Assembly: GCA_023386235.1 (NCBI GenBank)
Contig: JAEWKC010000018.1
Span: forward strand, 62,001 to 126,000
Length of the DNA stretch: 64,000 bases
From: Bacteroidota bacterium
GTDB lineage: Bacteria; Bacteroidota; Bacteroidia; Chitinophagales; Chitinophagaceae
Direction of reading: 5' to 3'
Made by a program: the position numbers and the translations under genes. Below are positions 33,845 through 41,480 of this stretch, in pieces (the stretch's first letter is position 1; every line of letters begins with the position of its first letter). A model generated the notes under the pieces. That model ran no database searches. It saw only the letters and a program-made list of their open reading frames with translations, and was not told the DNA's origin.

Positions 33845-35359
33845 TTACAGCAGCCTGATAAAAGGCGCTAAGGCAAACCACATAATAAACATCAGAGATA
33901 CAGCCATGATAGCATCTATTCTGGCCGGTTTATCTTTTTGCTTATAAAACTTTATGAGCATCTTCACCAACAAATAACCATGCGCCGTAATTGGCAAAAC
34001 TTCCCATCCGTACAGGTTTTCTACAGTGTTAGTCATATATAAGAATAAGGCTGAAAAAATGGCCGCAAGTATAGAAATGACTGCCACAATAGTAGCGTTG
34101 TCTCTACCCAGCAATACAACCAACGTATTCTTTCCAGAAGTTTTATCCGCGTAATAATCGGGCATGCCCGACATGATAATCGCCGGTACAATAGAAAAAA
34201 ACAAAGGGATGGAAATTAGCCAGGGAAGGCTTTCGTTTAACATTCCTCCCTGGAAAAGAAAGCCTGTAAGTATAATGGCAAAACTATGTGTAAAGCCTAC
34301 CGTTACTTCGCCCCAGCCCCTGTGCGAAAGCTTTAAAGGACTTACTGTATAAGACATGGCTATGAACGAAAAAATAAGTACCACCGGAATTAATATATAG
34401 ATTGGCGCCGGTGAAACATACGCGATCAAAAACATCAAGGCAGTACAGACTATCAACAGCCATCTGATAGCCTGTTTAAATTTATCAGGCGAAATCAATT
34501 TATCTACCAGCACTCTTGAGCCACCTGAAAACGGGCTAAAATTCTTATTGATCTTATCCGATTCAAAATCGTAATAATCGTTGCTGAAAACTACAGCCAC
34601 CTCCAGTAAAAACACAAATATATAACCCAGCAAAAACAGCAGCCAGCTAAACCCATAGCCCAAGATATCTGCACAAAAAGCGCCTATGCCATACGCCAAA
34701 AAAGTCATCGGATAAAATTGCAACCTGATAGCCTGCACCCAGGGTTTTGCTTTTCGCCAAAATTTTTCCCAAGGCGTTAAAACGCCATATTGAAGCGCTC
34801 TCCCTTGGTCATATACCCGCTGTAACCATTCCTGCTTTTTTTCTTTGGAAGAATGTTTAACAGGACTTAAATACATATTTCTTACAGGATTTACACCGCA
34901 AAATTTAAGCGTGGCGTTAGTAAGCGCCTTTGTGCCCGGAGAGCCGTAAAACAATTTATAAACAAATAAGGGCGTATCCATAGTAGTAATAAGTTGCGCC
35001 GTTCTGGGAGCCAGCATTTTGTCGTAAGCATCGAACTGTAATTCTCTGAAAGCAAAGCCAGGCATAATAGTTCTGTCAAGAAAGGCTTTCAACAATGCCG
35101 GTACATTTCCCCACCATGTGGGATATATGAATACTAAATGATCTGCCCAAGTAATCAGCTCCTTAGCTTTCAGAATATCCTCTTCTAAAAATTGATGCTC
35201 AGGAGAAGGCACTAACACATTCATTTCAAATTGCAAATCTGCAAGTATCAAATTTTTTACATTTGCTCCTGCCGCTTCAGCTCCACGAACATATGCCTTT
35301 GCCAATGCTGCGCAATAGCTGTCTTTTCGCGGATGGCCCAGTATAACCAAAACATTCAT
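33845..35359 (-). CDS. Fusion of an NAD(P)H:quinone reductase-like domain and a UbiA-type prenyltransferase
   Basis: A 504-residue two-domain protein. Residues 1-190 form a flavodoxin-like fold of the NQO1/KefF type (VLVILGHPRKDSYCAALAKA, IYPTWWGNVPALLKAFLDR). Residues 205-504 form a polytopic UbiA prenyltransferase with both Mg-binding motifs intact: N260-D261-xx-D264-xxx-D268 and D401-xxx-D405. UbiA enzymes attach prenyl chains to aromatic or quinone precursors in the membrane, so the fused domain might reduce the quinone acceptor or product. The frame is uninterrupted and has no start at the junction. The pairing looks unusual. MenA-like or other lipid-forming roles are possible. Confidence 0.85.
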   Translation of the reverse strand: MNVLVILGHPRKDSYCAALAKAYVRGAEAAGANVKNLILADLQFEMNVLVPSPEHQFLEEDILKAKELITWADHLVFIYPTWWGNVPALLKAFLDRTIMPGFAFRELQFDAYDKMLAPRTAQLITTMDTPLFVYKLFYGSPGTKALTNATLKFCGVNPVRNMYLSPVKHSSKEKKQEWLQRVYDQGRALQYGVLTPWEKFWRKAKPWVQAIRLQFYPMTFLAYGIGAFCADILGYGFSWLLFLLGYIFVFLLEVAVVFSNDYYDFESDKINKNFSPFSGGSRVLVDKLISPDKFKQAIRWLLIVCTALMFLIAYVSPAPIYILIPVVLIFSFIAMSYTVSPLKLSHRGWGEVTVGFTHSFAIILTGFLFQGGMLNESLPWLISIPLFFSIVPAIIMSGMPDYYADKTSGKNTLVVLLGRDNATIVAVISILAAIFSALFLYMTNTVENLYGWEVLPITAHGYLLVKMLIKFYKQKDKPARIDAIMAVSLMFIMWFALAPFIRLL

Positions 35360-35447
35360 TCAACTTATTTTAAGTTTAAAAATAAGCTTTTAGCCCGAAT
35401 TTCATGCGTTTTAATTAACTTTAATTATTGAAAATCAATAATTTAAT

Positions 35448-36170
35448 ATGTACTTTCTTATAGGTTGCTCCGGCTACAGCTACCGCGAATGGAAAGAAAA
35501 ATTCTATCCGAAAGGGTTACCGGCAAAAGACTGGTTCACTTTTTATGCTACGCATTTTTCTATGCTGGAACTGAATAATACTTTTTACAATTTTCCAAAG
35601 TTAAAAACGCTGCAAACCTGGTATGGTAAGGCTCCGGCAAATTTTACTTTTGTGGTAAAAGCCCCCAGAACCATTACGCACTATAAAAAACTAAAAGACT
35701 GTGCCGAACTTTTGAATGAATTTTATGATGTGTGCAAGGAAGGGTTACAGGAAAAGTTGGGTTGCCTGATTTTTCAAATGCCGCCTTCTTATCATTTTTC
35801 GGAAGAAAATCTTGAAAAGATTCTCAATGCAGTGAATAAAAATTTTACCAATGTATTTGAACTACGCCATGCAAGCTGGTGGAATGATACTGTTTACAAT
35901 GCTTTCAGAGCAAATGGAATCATCTTTTGCAGCGTGAGTTTTCCCGGCTTATCTGATGACGTGATCGTAACAGCGGAAACTTTGTATTATCGTTTCCACG
36001 GAATTCCCGACCTGTATTTTTCAACTTATTCAGAAAAAGAACTGAAAAAAATAGCCGATAAAATAAAAAAAGAAAATCAACTCAAAACCGTGTACTGCGC
36101 ATTCAACAATACCGGCAACCTTGGCGCCATAGACAATGCAAAATGGATAAGAACTTATCTGGATCAATAA
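35448..36170 (+). CDS. DUF72-family protein
   Basis: A 240-residue soluble protein of the DUF72 (YecE-like) TIM-barrel family: IGCSGYSYREWKEKFYP at the start, SMLELNNTFYNFP, FVVKAPRTITHYKKL, CLIFQMPPSYHF, VFELRHASWW and YYRFHG near the end. Family members are widespread and their activity is not settled. Length is normal. It is expressed away from the UbiA fusion, with 88 bases between starts. Confidence 0.9.
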   Translation: MYFLIGCSGYSYREWKEKFYPKGLPAKDWFTFYATHFSMLELNNTFYNFPKLKTLQTWYGKAPANFTFVVKAPRTITHYKKLKDCAELLNEFYDVCKEGLQEKLGCLIFQMPPSYHFSEENLEKILNAVNKNFTNVFELRHASWWNDTVYNAFRANGIIFCSVSFPGLSDDVIVTAETLYYRFHGIPDLYFSTYSEKELKKIADKIKKENQLKTVYCAFNNTGNLGAIDNAKWIRTYLDQ

Positions 36171-36187
36171 AATCGTTCTAAAAATAA

Positions 36188-36229
36188 TTTGGAAAATAAT
36201 TTTCAATCATTAACTTTGTATTTCAAAGT
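36188..36229 (+). promoter_or_regulatory. Consensus promoter overlapped by palindromic operator, copy 1
   Basis: TTTG (36188-36191), 19 bases, then TAACTTTG (36211-36218) match the Bacteroidota promoter consensus exactly. The palindrome ACTTTG-TATTT-CAAAGT (36213-36229) overlaps the -7 box and the start site, so a bound repressor would block RNA polymerase. The same 23 bases recur at 37187. Confidence 0.65.
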
Positions 36230-36237
36230 ACTTTTTT

Positions 36238-36864
36238 ATGAAAGAAAAACATCAGCAGGATCTGGCACAGATAAGAAATATGATGGAAAAATCTTCCCGG
36301 TTTATTTCTTTAAGCGGCGTATCAGGAATAGGGGCAGGCATTATAGCGCTCGCAGGGGCAGTTGTTGCTTATTACTTATTTTCTACAAATGGTATCAGTT
36401 ATTTTGACGGGAAAAGGAATATTTATTCGCAGGAACTGGTCAATCAATTCATAGTTCTTGCAATGGTCATATTGGTGCTGGCTCTGGCAACGGGTATCTA
36501 TTTTACTATCAGGAAAAGTAAAAGGAACAACCTGGCCGTCTGGAATAAAACCACCAAAAACCTAATGAAAGCCTTATTTGTACCTTTAGCTACAGGAGGT
36601 ATTTTTTGCCTGGTTTTACTATGTCACGGATTGTTCTATTTAGTTGCCCCGGCCACTTTGATCTTCTATGGACTGGCTTTAATCAATGCTAGTAAATATA
36701 CTTTCGGCGACATCAAAAACCTGGGATACGCTGAAATTGCATTAGGTCTTATCTCTTCCTTTTTCGTAGGCTACGGATTGGTTTCCTGGGCAATAGGATT
36801 CGGTGTACTTCATATAATTTACGGAATAGTGATGTACAGGAAATATGAAAACAGCAATGATTAA
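36238..36864 (+). CDS. Hypothetical polytopic membrane protein
   Basis: A 208-residue protein with about five or six hydrophobic helices (near residues 20-45, 65-90, 105-130, 132-150, 160-190) and a short charged N-terminus. I do not recognise a named family with confidence; such proteins commonly sit beside HTH_34 winged-helix regulators in Bacteroidota. It is the first gene of a two-gene unit with the regulator 12 bases downstream, under the palindrome-bearing promoter. Confidence 0.7.
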   Translation: MKEKHQQDLAQIRNMMEKSSRFISLSGVSGIGAGIIALAGAVVAYYLFSTNGISYFDGKRNIYSQELVNQFIVLAMVILVLALATGIYFTIRKSKRNNLAVWNKTTKNLMKALFVPLATGGIFCLVLLCHGLFYLVAPATLIFYGLALINASKYTFGDIKNLGYAEIALGLISSFFVGYGLVSWAIGFGVLHIIYGIVMYRKYENSND

Positions 36865-36876
36865 ACCCTAACAAAA

Positions 36877-37170
36877 ATGAGCATTGTACAATCATTAAAT
36901 AAAGATTTTGAGAGTCGCGTCAGGCTGGGTATCATGTCTGTGCTGATTGTGAACGACTGGACAGAATTTAACGAGCTGAAAGAACATCTGGAAGTAACCG
37001 ACGGAAATCTCGCCAGCCATATCTCCGCGCTGGAAAAGAAAAAATACATAAAAGTGAAAAAAGAATTTGTAGCCAGAAAACCCAAAACATCCTATGCGGT
37101 ATCCGCCGTAGGTCGCAGAGCTTTTGAAGAACATATCAATGCTTTAGAAAAACTGATCAATAATCAATAA
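36877..37170 (+). CDS. Winged-helix transcriptional regulator (HTH_34-like)
   Basis: A 97-residue DNA-binding protein of the MarR/ArsR-like winged-helix class: RLGIMSVLIVNDWTEFNELK leads into the recognition helix VTDGNLASHISALEKKKYI, then the wing KVKKEFVARKPKTSYAVSAVG. No metal-binding cysteines or ligand domain are seen. It lies 12 bases after the membrane-protein gene. The identical palindromes before this unit and before the next gene are its likely binding sites, giving autoregulation and control of the neighbour. Confidence 0.87.
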   Translation: MSIVQSLNKDFESRVRLGIMSVLIVNDWTEFNELKEHLEVTDGNLASHISALEKKKYIKVKKEFVARKPKTSYAVSAVGRRAFEEHINALEKLINNQ

Positions 37171-37186
37171 TTTTTTTTGTACATAT

Positions 37187-37209
37187 ACTTTGTATTTCAA
37201 AGTACTTTT
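37187..37209 (+). promoter_or_regulatory. Palindromic operator, copy 2
   Basis: The 23 bases beginning ACTTTGTATTTCAAAGT are identical to those at 36213-36235. Here no perfect promoter underlies them; TTTG (37176-37179) with TACTTTTA (37203-37210) is a weaker candidate, which would place the palindrome between the two promoter boxes. Confidence 0.6.
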
Positions 37210-37228
37210 AAAATAAAATAGAATAACT

Positions 37229-38644
37229 ATGAAAACTCTTAAAAATCAATTACTGCTTTTTACCATTATCAGTTTTGTAATATTATTTTACGGCCAGGAT
37301 ATGGGCGTGAATCTTTCTATATTTTCACTGATTGTATGGGGTACTTTATTATTTCTCAGGAAAGGAATATACAAGGATGTACGCTTCGTTCTGCTAAGTG
37401 GAAGCATTTTTATTTCTGCCGCCGCATTTGCCTGGTACGGCGATTTTATTTCTTTTGCAGCATTGTATATATCGCTGATCATTACAGGCTTTTATACATT
37501 ATTCTTAAACAGGTTGAATATATTGAATCTTATACTGCTAGTGCCTGTTAACTACGCGAGTTTTATAATCAGAATATTCTGGTTGGATAAATGGCTGCCG
37601 AATAAAAACAAAATGACCAATACAAGAGCAAAGCTATTTGCTTACTATCTTATTCCCGGATTTTTTGTTGTACTATTCTTGATAGTGTATAGCAATAGCA
37701 GTACTGTATTATCTGAGTTCTTCAGAAACTTTGATATAGATTTCAACATCTTAGAAGTGATTTTCTTATCCGGACTGGGCTTCTTTTTTATGTTTAATTT
37801 TTATCATTTACTGGTGCCTAAATTTATTATACAAAACAATAAGCATTTGGGTGATACTTTTTCCGTACAACAGCAAACGTGCATGAAACCTACGTTTCAT
37901 AACATGGATATTAACCTGGAAAGAAAAAGCGGTGAGATTACATTGATATTACTTAATACACTTTTAGCGGTATTCCTGATCATTTACAATGCAGAACAAT
38001 TTCAACTCAACAACAATGATACATTAAGCAGTAATGTACATGAAAGAATTTATACCATAATCTTTTCCATCATCCTCGCTGTAAGCGTGATACTTTTATA
38101 TTTTAAAAATACTTTAAACTTTCATGGATCAAACAAAAGATTAAAAAGACTCACCTACCTCTGGATATTGCTCAATCTTGCATTAATCGCTTCTGCAATT
38201 GCAGCCAACACTACCTACATACATTTTTATTCACTTACCTTTAAAAGAATTGGTGTATATATATTTTTAATGCTTTGCATCATCGGGTTGTATTTTACTT
38301 ATAATAAGATCAGGCAGAAGAAAACAAATATTTACCTGATAAAAAATATGTTCTGGACTTTCTTTGTTACACTGGTCATCAGCAGCGTTGTCAACTGGTC
38401 GTGGATCGTAACAAAATATACACTCAATCACAGCAAAAATCCTGACTTATATTACCTGTTTTATGAAACCAGGTTCAACAGAGAAATCTTTTATAAAAAT
38501 TACAAAGACGAATTTATGAGAGGATGGCAAGGACAAACAGATGATGAAACATATAAAGTTCCTATTGAAAGAGGCGTTGCTTATGAAAGAAATAAAAAGT
38601 TTTTATCAAGAAAGTTATATTATCAATTTGTAGAATTAAAATGA
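37229..38644 (+). CDS. DUF4153/DUF4173-like polytopic membrane protein
   Basis: A 471-residue integral membrane protein with roughly ten to twelve hydrophobic helices and a short charged C-terminal tail. The layout and motifs such as LLFLRKGIYKD, FRNFDIDFN and WSWIVTKYTL suggest the DUF4153/DUF4173 group, whose function is unknown. The start follows a copy of the operator shared with the preceding regulator operon, so it probably belongs to the same regulon. It converges on the beta-barrel gene with no space between the stop codons. Confidence 0.72.
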   Translation: MKTLKNQLLLFTIISFVILFYGQDMGVNLSIFSLIVWGTLLFLRKGIYKDVRFVLLSGSIFISAAAFAWYGDFISFAALYISLIITGFYTLFLNRLNILNLILLVPVNYASFIIRIFWLDKWLPNKNKMTNTRAKLFAYYLIPGFFVVLFLIVYSNSSTVLSEFFRNFDIDFNILEVIFLSGLGFFFMFNFYHLLVPKFIIQNNKHLGDTFSVQQQTCMKPTFHNMDINLERKSGEITLILLNTLLAVFLIIYNAEQFQLNNNDTLSSNVHERIYTIIFSIILAVSVILLYFKNTLNFHGSNKRLKRLTYLWILLNLALIASAIAANTTYIHFYSLTFKRIGVYIFLMLCIIGLYFTYNKIRQKKTNIYLIKNMFWTFFVTLVISSVVNWSWIVTKYTLNHSKNPDLYYLFYETRFNREIFYKNYKDEFMRGWQGQTDDETYKVPIERGVAYERNKKFLSRKLYYQFVELK

Positions 38645-39322
38645 TTATTTAGAAAAGTAATAATTAATTCCTGCCATTAAATAATGTAGCCTTAAAGAAG
38701 TATTATCGACACTAGACATATTTGTAAACGTATAATTATACTTTGCATTCAGCGAAAAGCGTCGTGAAAATTGATATTCCGAACCTGCATGAACACCTAA
38801 GTTAGCAAAATTGATTTTACCTTCCATCTCTCTTTCAAGTTCTTTTTCAACTCTATCGCCACCATTAATATCATTTATATCTAAATTTAGACCATAGTTC
38901 TGATATATAGAAAACTTGGTATCTAAATGCAATCCAACATTTAAACCTCCATATACATTCCATTTAGGAGCAATGTAATACTTTGCAGAAACCGGCAACA
39001 ATAAATGATGCATGTTTACTCTTGATCTAAAACCGGCACCTCGCTGCGGAAAATGCGCTTCAAGAGTACCTCCCAATAATGCATAATCTAATTCAAAATG
39101 AACTGCTCCTTTTTCTGAAAAACGATTTTCAGCAAAAAAACCGGCATAGAATCCTGGCATACTCGTAAGTAAACCCTGTATTCCATCTGAATTAAAAGTT
39201 TTTCCTTCATCATCAATAAAAGTACTCAATGTAAAACCGGCAGTAGTTCCAAAACGAATTTGAGAAAAAGAGATATTTGTAACCAACATCAAAATAAAAA
39301 AGTAAAAAAAGCGCTTTTTCAT
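38645..39322 (-). CDS. Outer-membrane beta-barrel protein (PorT-like)
   Basis: A 225-residue protein with a signal peptide (ending near ISFSQ) followed by alternating amphipathic strands and a terminal aromatic signature (LMAGINYYFSK), typical of the small eight-stranded barrels annotated as PorT or outer membrane protein beta-barrel domain in Bacteroidota. Strands such as AVHFELDYALLGG, MHHLLLPVSAKYYI and NVYGGLNVGLHLDT are clear. Function is unknown; many are abundant structural or adhesion proteins. Confidence 0.83.
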   Translation of the reverse strand: MKKRFFYFFILMLVTNISFSQIRFGTTAGFTLSTFIDDEGKTFNSDGIQGLLTSMPGFYAGFFAENRFSEKGAVHFELDYALLGGTLEAHFPQRGAGFRSRVNMHHLLLPVSAKYYIAPKWNVYGGLNVGLHLDTKFSIYQNYGLNLDINDINGGDRVEKELEREMEGKINFANLGVHAGSEYQFSRRFSLNAKYNYTFTNMSSVDNTSLRLHYLMAGINYYFSK

Positions 39323-39526
39323 AGGTATATTTTTAATTTTTTTATCGTTTATAATGCCTCGTTTTATATGTAATTAAATTTCTTATACTAAAATTTAATT
39401 GTATTGCAAATATATCAAAATTGTAACATTTTTTATGGTGATATTTTATTTTGTGGCAATAAGATTATAACAAATTAGTTCCTTTCCGCACTTGTTTCTT
39501 TACTACAATATACAAAGCAAATTTAT

Positions 39527-39534
39527 TATCTTTG
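39527..39534 (+). promoter_or_regulatory. -7 box before lysS
   Basis: TATCTTTG matches TAnnTTTG and lies 17 bases before the lysS ATG. A convincing -33 TTTG at the standard spacing is not present. It lies inside the open frame upstream of 39552, which argues that the frame before the ATG is not coding. Confidence 0.45.
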
Positions 39535-39551
39535 CACCTCAAATTTTATTT

Positions 39552-41063
39552 ATGAGTCAGCATTTATCCGACCAGGAAATCATTAGAAGAGAAAAATTAA
39601 AGCATTTGGCAGAGGCGGGCATTGAAGCCTATCCTGCGGCATTGTATCCGGTTACACATTATTCTTCTGAAATAAAATCAACCTTTACAGAAGAGAACAA
39701 AGATGCATTTGCAGACGTTTGTATTGCCGGGCGTGTAATGAGCATCAACGATAAAGGAAAAGTATTTTTTATAAAAATCCAAGATAGTAAAGGCATTATA
39801 CAATTGTATGTAAAGCGCGATGAGATTTGTCCCGAAGAAGACAAAACATTCTGGCAGCTGGTAGTGAAAGGATTGGATCTTGGAGATTTTTTAGGCGTGA
39901 AAGGATTTGTATTTATTACAAAAACAGGCGAAACATCTATACATGCCAAAGAAATTACACTATTGGCTAAATCATTGAAACCCTTACCAGTAGTAAAGCG
40001 CGACGAAGAAGGCAACATACATGACGCCGTTACCGACCCAGAATTCAGGTATCGTCAACGGTATGCCGATTTGGTGATTAACCCCGATGTGAAAAAAACT
40101 TTTACGCAAAGAACAATCATTATCAATACCATTCGTAATTTTTTAAATGCGCAGGGGGCTTTGGAAGTAGACACACCCGTTTTGCAATCCATTCCCGGCG
40201 GCGCGGCGGCAAGACCATTCACTACGCATCACAACGCATTGGATGTACCTTTTTATTTAAGAATTGCTAACGAACTATACCTGAAACGCCTGATTGTAGG
40301 TGGTTTTGACTGGGTGTATGAATTTAGCCGCAACTTTCGTAATGAAGGAATGGATCGCACACACAACCCGGAATTTACCGTATTGGAATGGTATACGGCT
40401 TACAAAGATTATTTTTGGATGATGGAAATAACAGAGCAGTTAATGGAAAAACTGGCTATTGCTGTGCACGGCACTACCGATGTACAGGTAGGCGACAAAG
40501 TCATCAGCTTCAAGGCTCCGTTTAAAAGAATTTCTATATTAGACGCTATCAGGGAAAATACGGGCATCGACGTAAGTGCTATGAACGAAGAGGAGTTGAG
40601 AGAAGTTTGTAAAAAGCAAAACATTCATGCCGATAATACAATGGGTAAAGGGAAGCTGATAGATGAATTGTTTGGCGAAACATCTGAAAGCAATTTTATA
40701 CAGCCTACATTTATTATAGATTACCCGGTAGAAATGTCGCCGCTTACCAAAAAACACAGAAGTAAGGAAGGCTTGGTGGAACGTTTTGAGCTGATGATAA
40801 ACGGCAAAGAAATTGCGAATGCTTATAGTGAACTGAATGATCCTATCGACCAGAGAGAACGCTTTGAAGAACAGGCTCAACTAATGGAAAGAGGAGATGA
40901 CGAAGCCATGTTTATAGACCAAGATTTTCTACGTGCTTTAGAATATGGCATGCCTCCTACCAGCGGCATTGGCATTGGGATTGACAGGCTTGTGATGTTA
41001 TTGACCAATCAACCTTCTATACAAGATGTATTATTCTTTCCGCAAATGAGACCGGAGAAGTAA
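39552..41063 (+). CDS. lysS: Lysyl-tRNA synthetase, class II
   Basis: A 503-residue enzyme that charges tRNA-Lys with lysine using ATP. The N-terminal OB fold (VCIAGRVMSINDKGKVFFIK) binds the anticodon, and the catalytic core has class II motifs: motif 2 FEFSRNFRNEGMDRTHNPEFT-like (in pieces NFRNEGMDRTHNPEFT) and motif 3 GIGIGIDRLVMLL, with LDVPFYLRIANELYLKRL between. The frame is open from 39492, but the -7 box at 39527 and family alignment favour the ATG at 39552 (MSQHLSDQEIIRREKL). Confidence 0.96.
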   Translation: MSQHLSDQEIIRREKLKHLAEAGIEAYPAALYPVTHYSSEIKSTFTEENKDAFADVCIAGRVMSINDKGKVFFIKIQDSKGIIQLYVKRDEICPEEDKTFWQLVVKGLDLGDFLGVKGFVFITKTGETSIHAKEITLLAKSLKPLPVVKRDEEGNIHDAVTDPEFRYRQRYADLVINPDVKKTFTQRTIIINTIRNFLNAQGALEVDTPVLQSIPGGAAARPFTTHHNALDVPFYLRIANELYLKRLIVGGFDWVYEFSRNFRNEGMDRTHNPEFTVLEWYTAYKDYFWMMEITEQLMEKLAIAVHGTTDVQVGDKVISFKAPFKRISILDAIRENTGIDVSAMNEEELREVCKKQNIHADNTMGKGKLIDELFGETSESNFIQPTFIIDYPVEMSPLTKKHRSKEGLVERFELMINGKEIANAYSELNDPIDQRERFEEQAQLMERGDDEAMFIDQDFLRALEYGMPPTSGIGIGIDRLVMLLTNQPSIQDVLFFPQMRPEK

Positions 41064-41435
41064 ATATATATATATATCTGCCCCAATCATAGCCATGCTT
41101 TTTTACCTATCGCTATTTTTAAAGGTTAGATAGAAGAGATAATCCGGAGCAAAAAGTAATAAGAAGGTTGCTTCGCCCCACTTCATTTCGCTGGCAATGA
41201 CGAATCAGATTATACAGTCATCGTGCGGAGTGAGGCATTAATAACGAAGCAATCTTATCAAGCTATTAACGATAAGCAGTACAATGTACAATGTACAATG
41301 TTAAATGCTTCCCTCTGCCCCGCATGACAACCCACTACAAGCGGTTTCTACTTTCCTGATAATTTGCTGTAAGAAAGAATACTTTCATCTTTCATAAATT
41401 TTACATTTTTTCATTGAAAAAACATGACCAATATC
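41064..41435. repeat. Repeat-rich intergenic region after lysS
   Basis: No gene is seen. A GTTGCTTCG arm (about 41167-41175) and CGAAGCAAT (about 41256-41265) are imperfect inverted copies about 90 bases apart, with inner sequences resembling dispersed Bacteroidota repeats (CGCTGGCAATGACG). Three tandem TACAATG units lie at 41280-41300, and an ATATAT run follows the lysS stop. It looks like decayed copies of a small non-coding repeat. Confidence 0.5.
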
Positions 41436-41464
41436 AATCCCTCACATCTGTGAGGGATTTTATT
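41436..41464 (+). terminator. Hairpin terminator between lysS and the antiporter gene
   Basis: AATCCCTCAC (41436-41445) pairs perfectly with GTGAGGGATT (41450-41459) around loop ATCT, followed by TTTATTT. It lies 370 bases after lysS and just past the end of the convergent antiporter gene, and could act for both. Confidence 0.75.
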
Positions 41465-41480
41465 TAAAACTATTCTTAGC

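Noticed and set aside
41280..41300. Three TACAATG units as a CRISPR-like or replication iteron array
   Set aside because: Units are directly adjacent, only seven bases and three copies, with no replication or Cas gene nearby.
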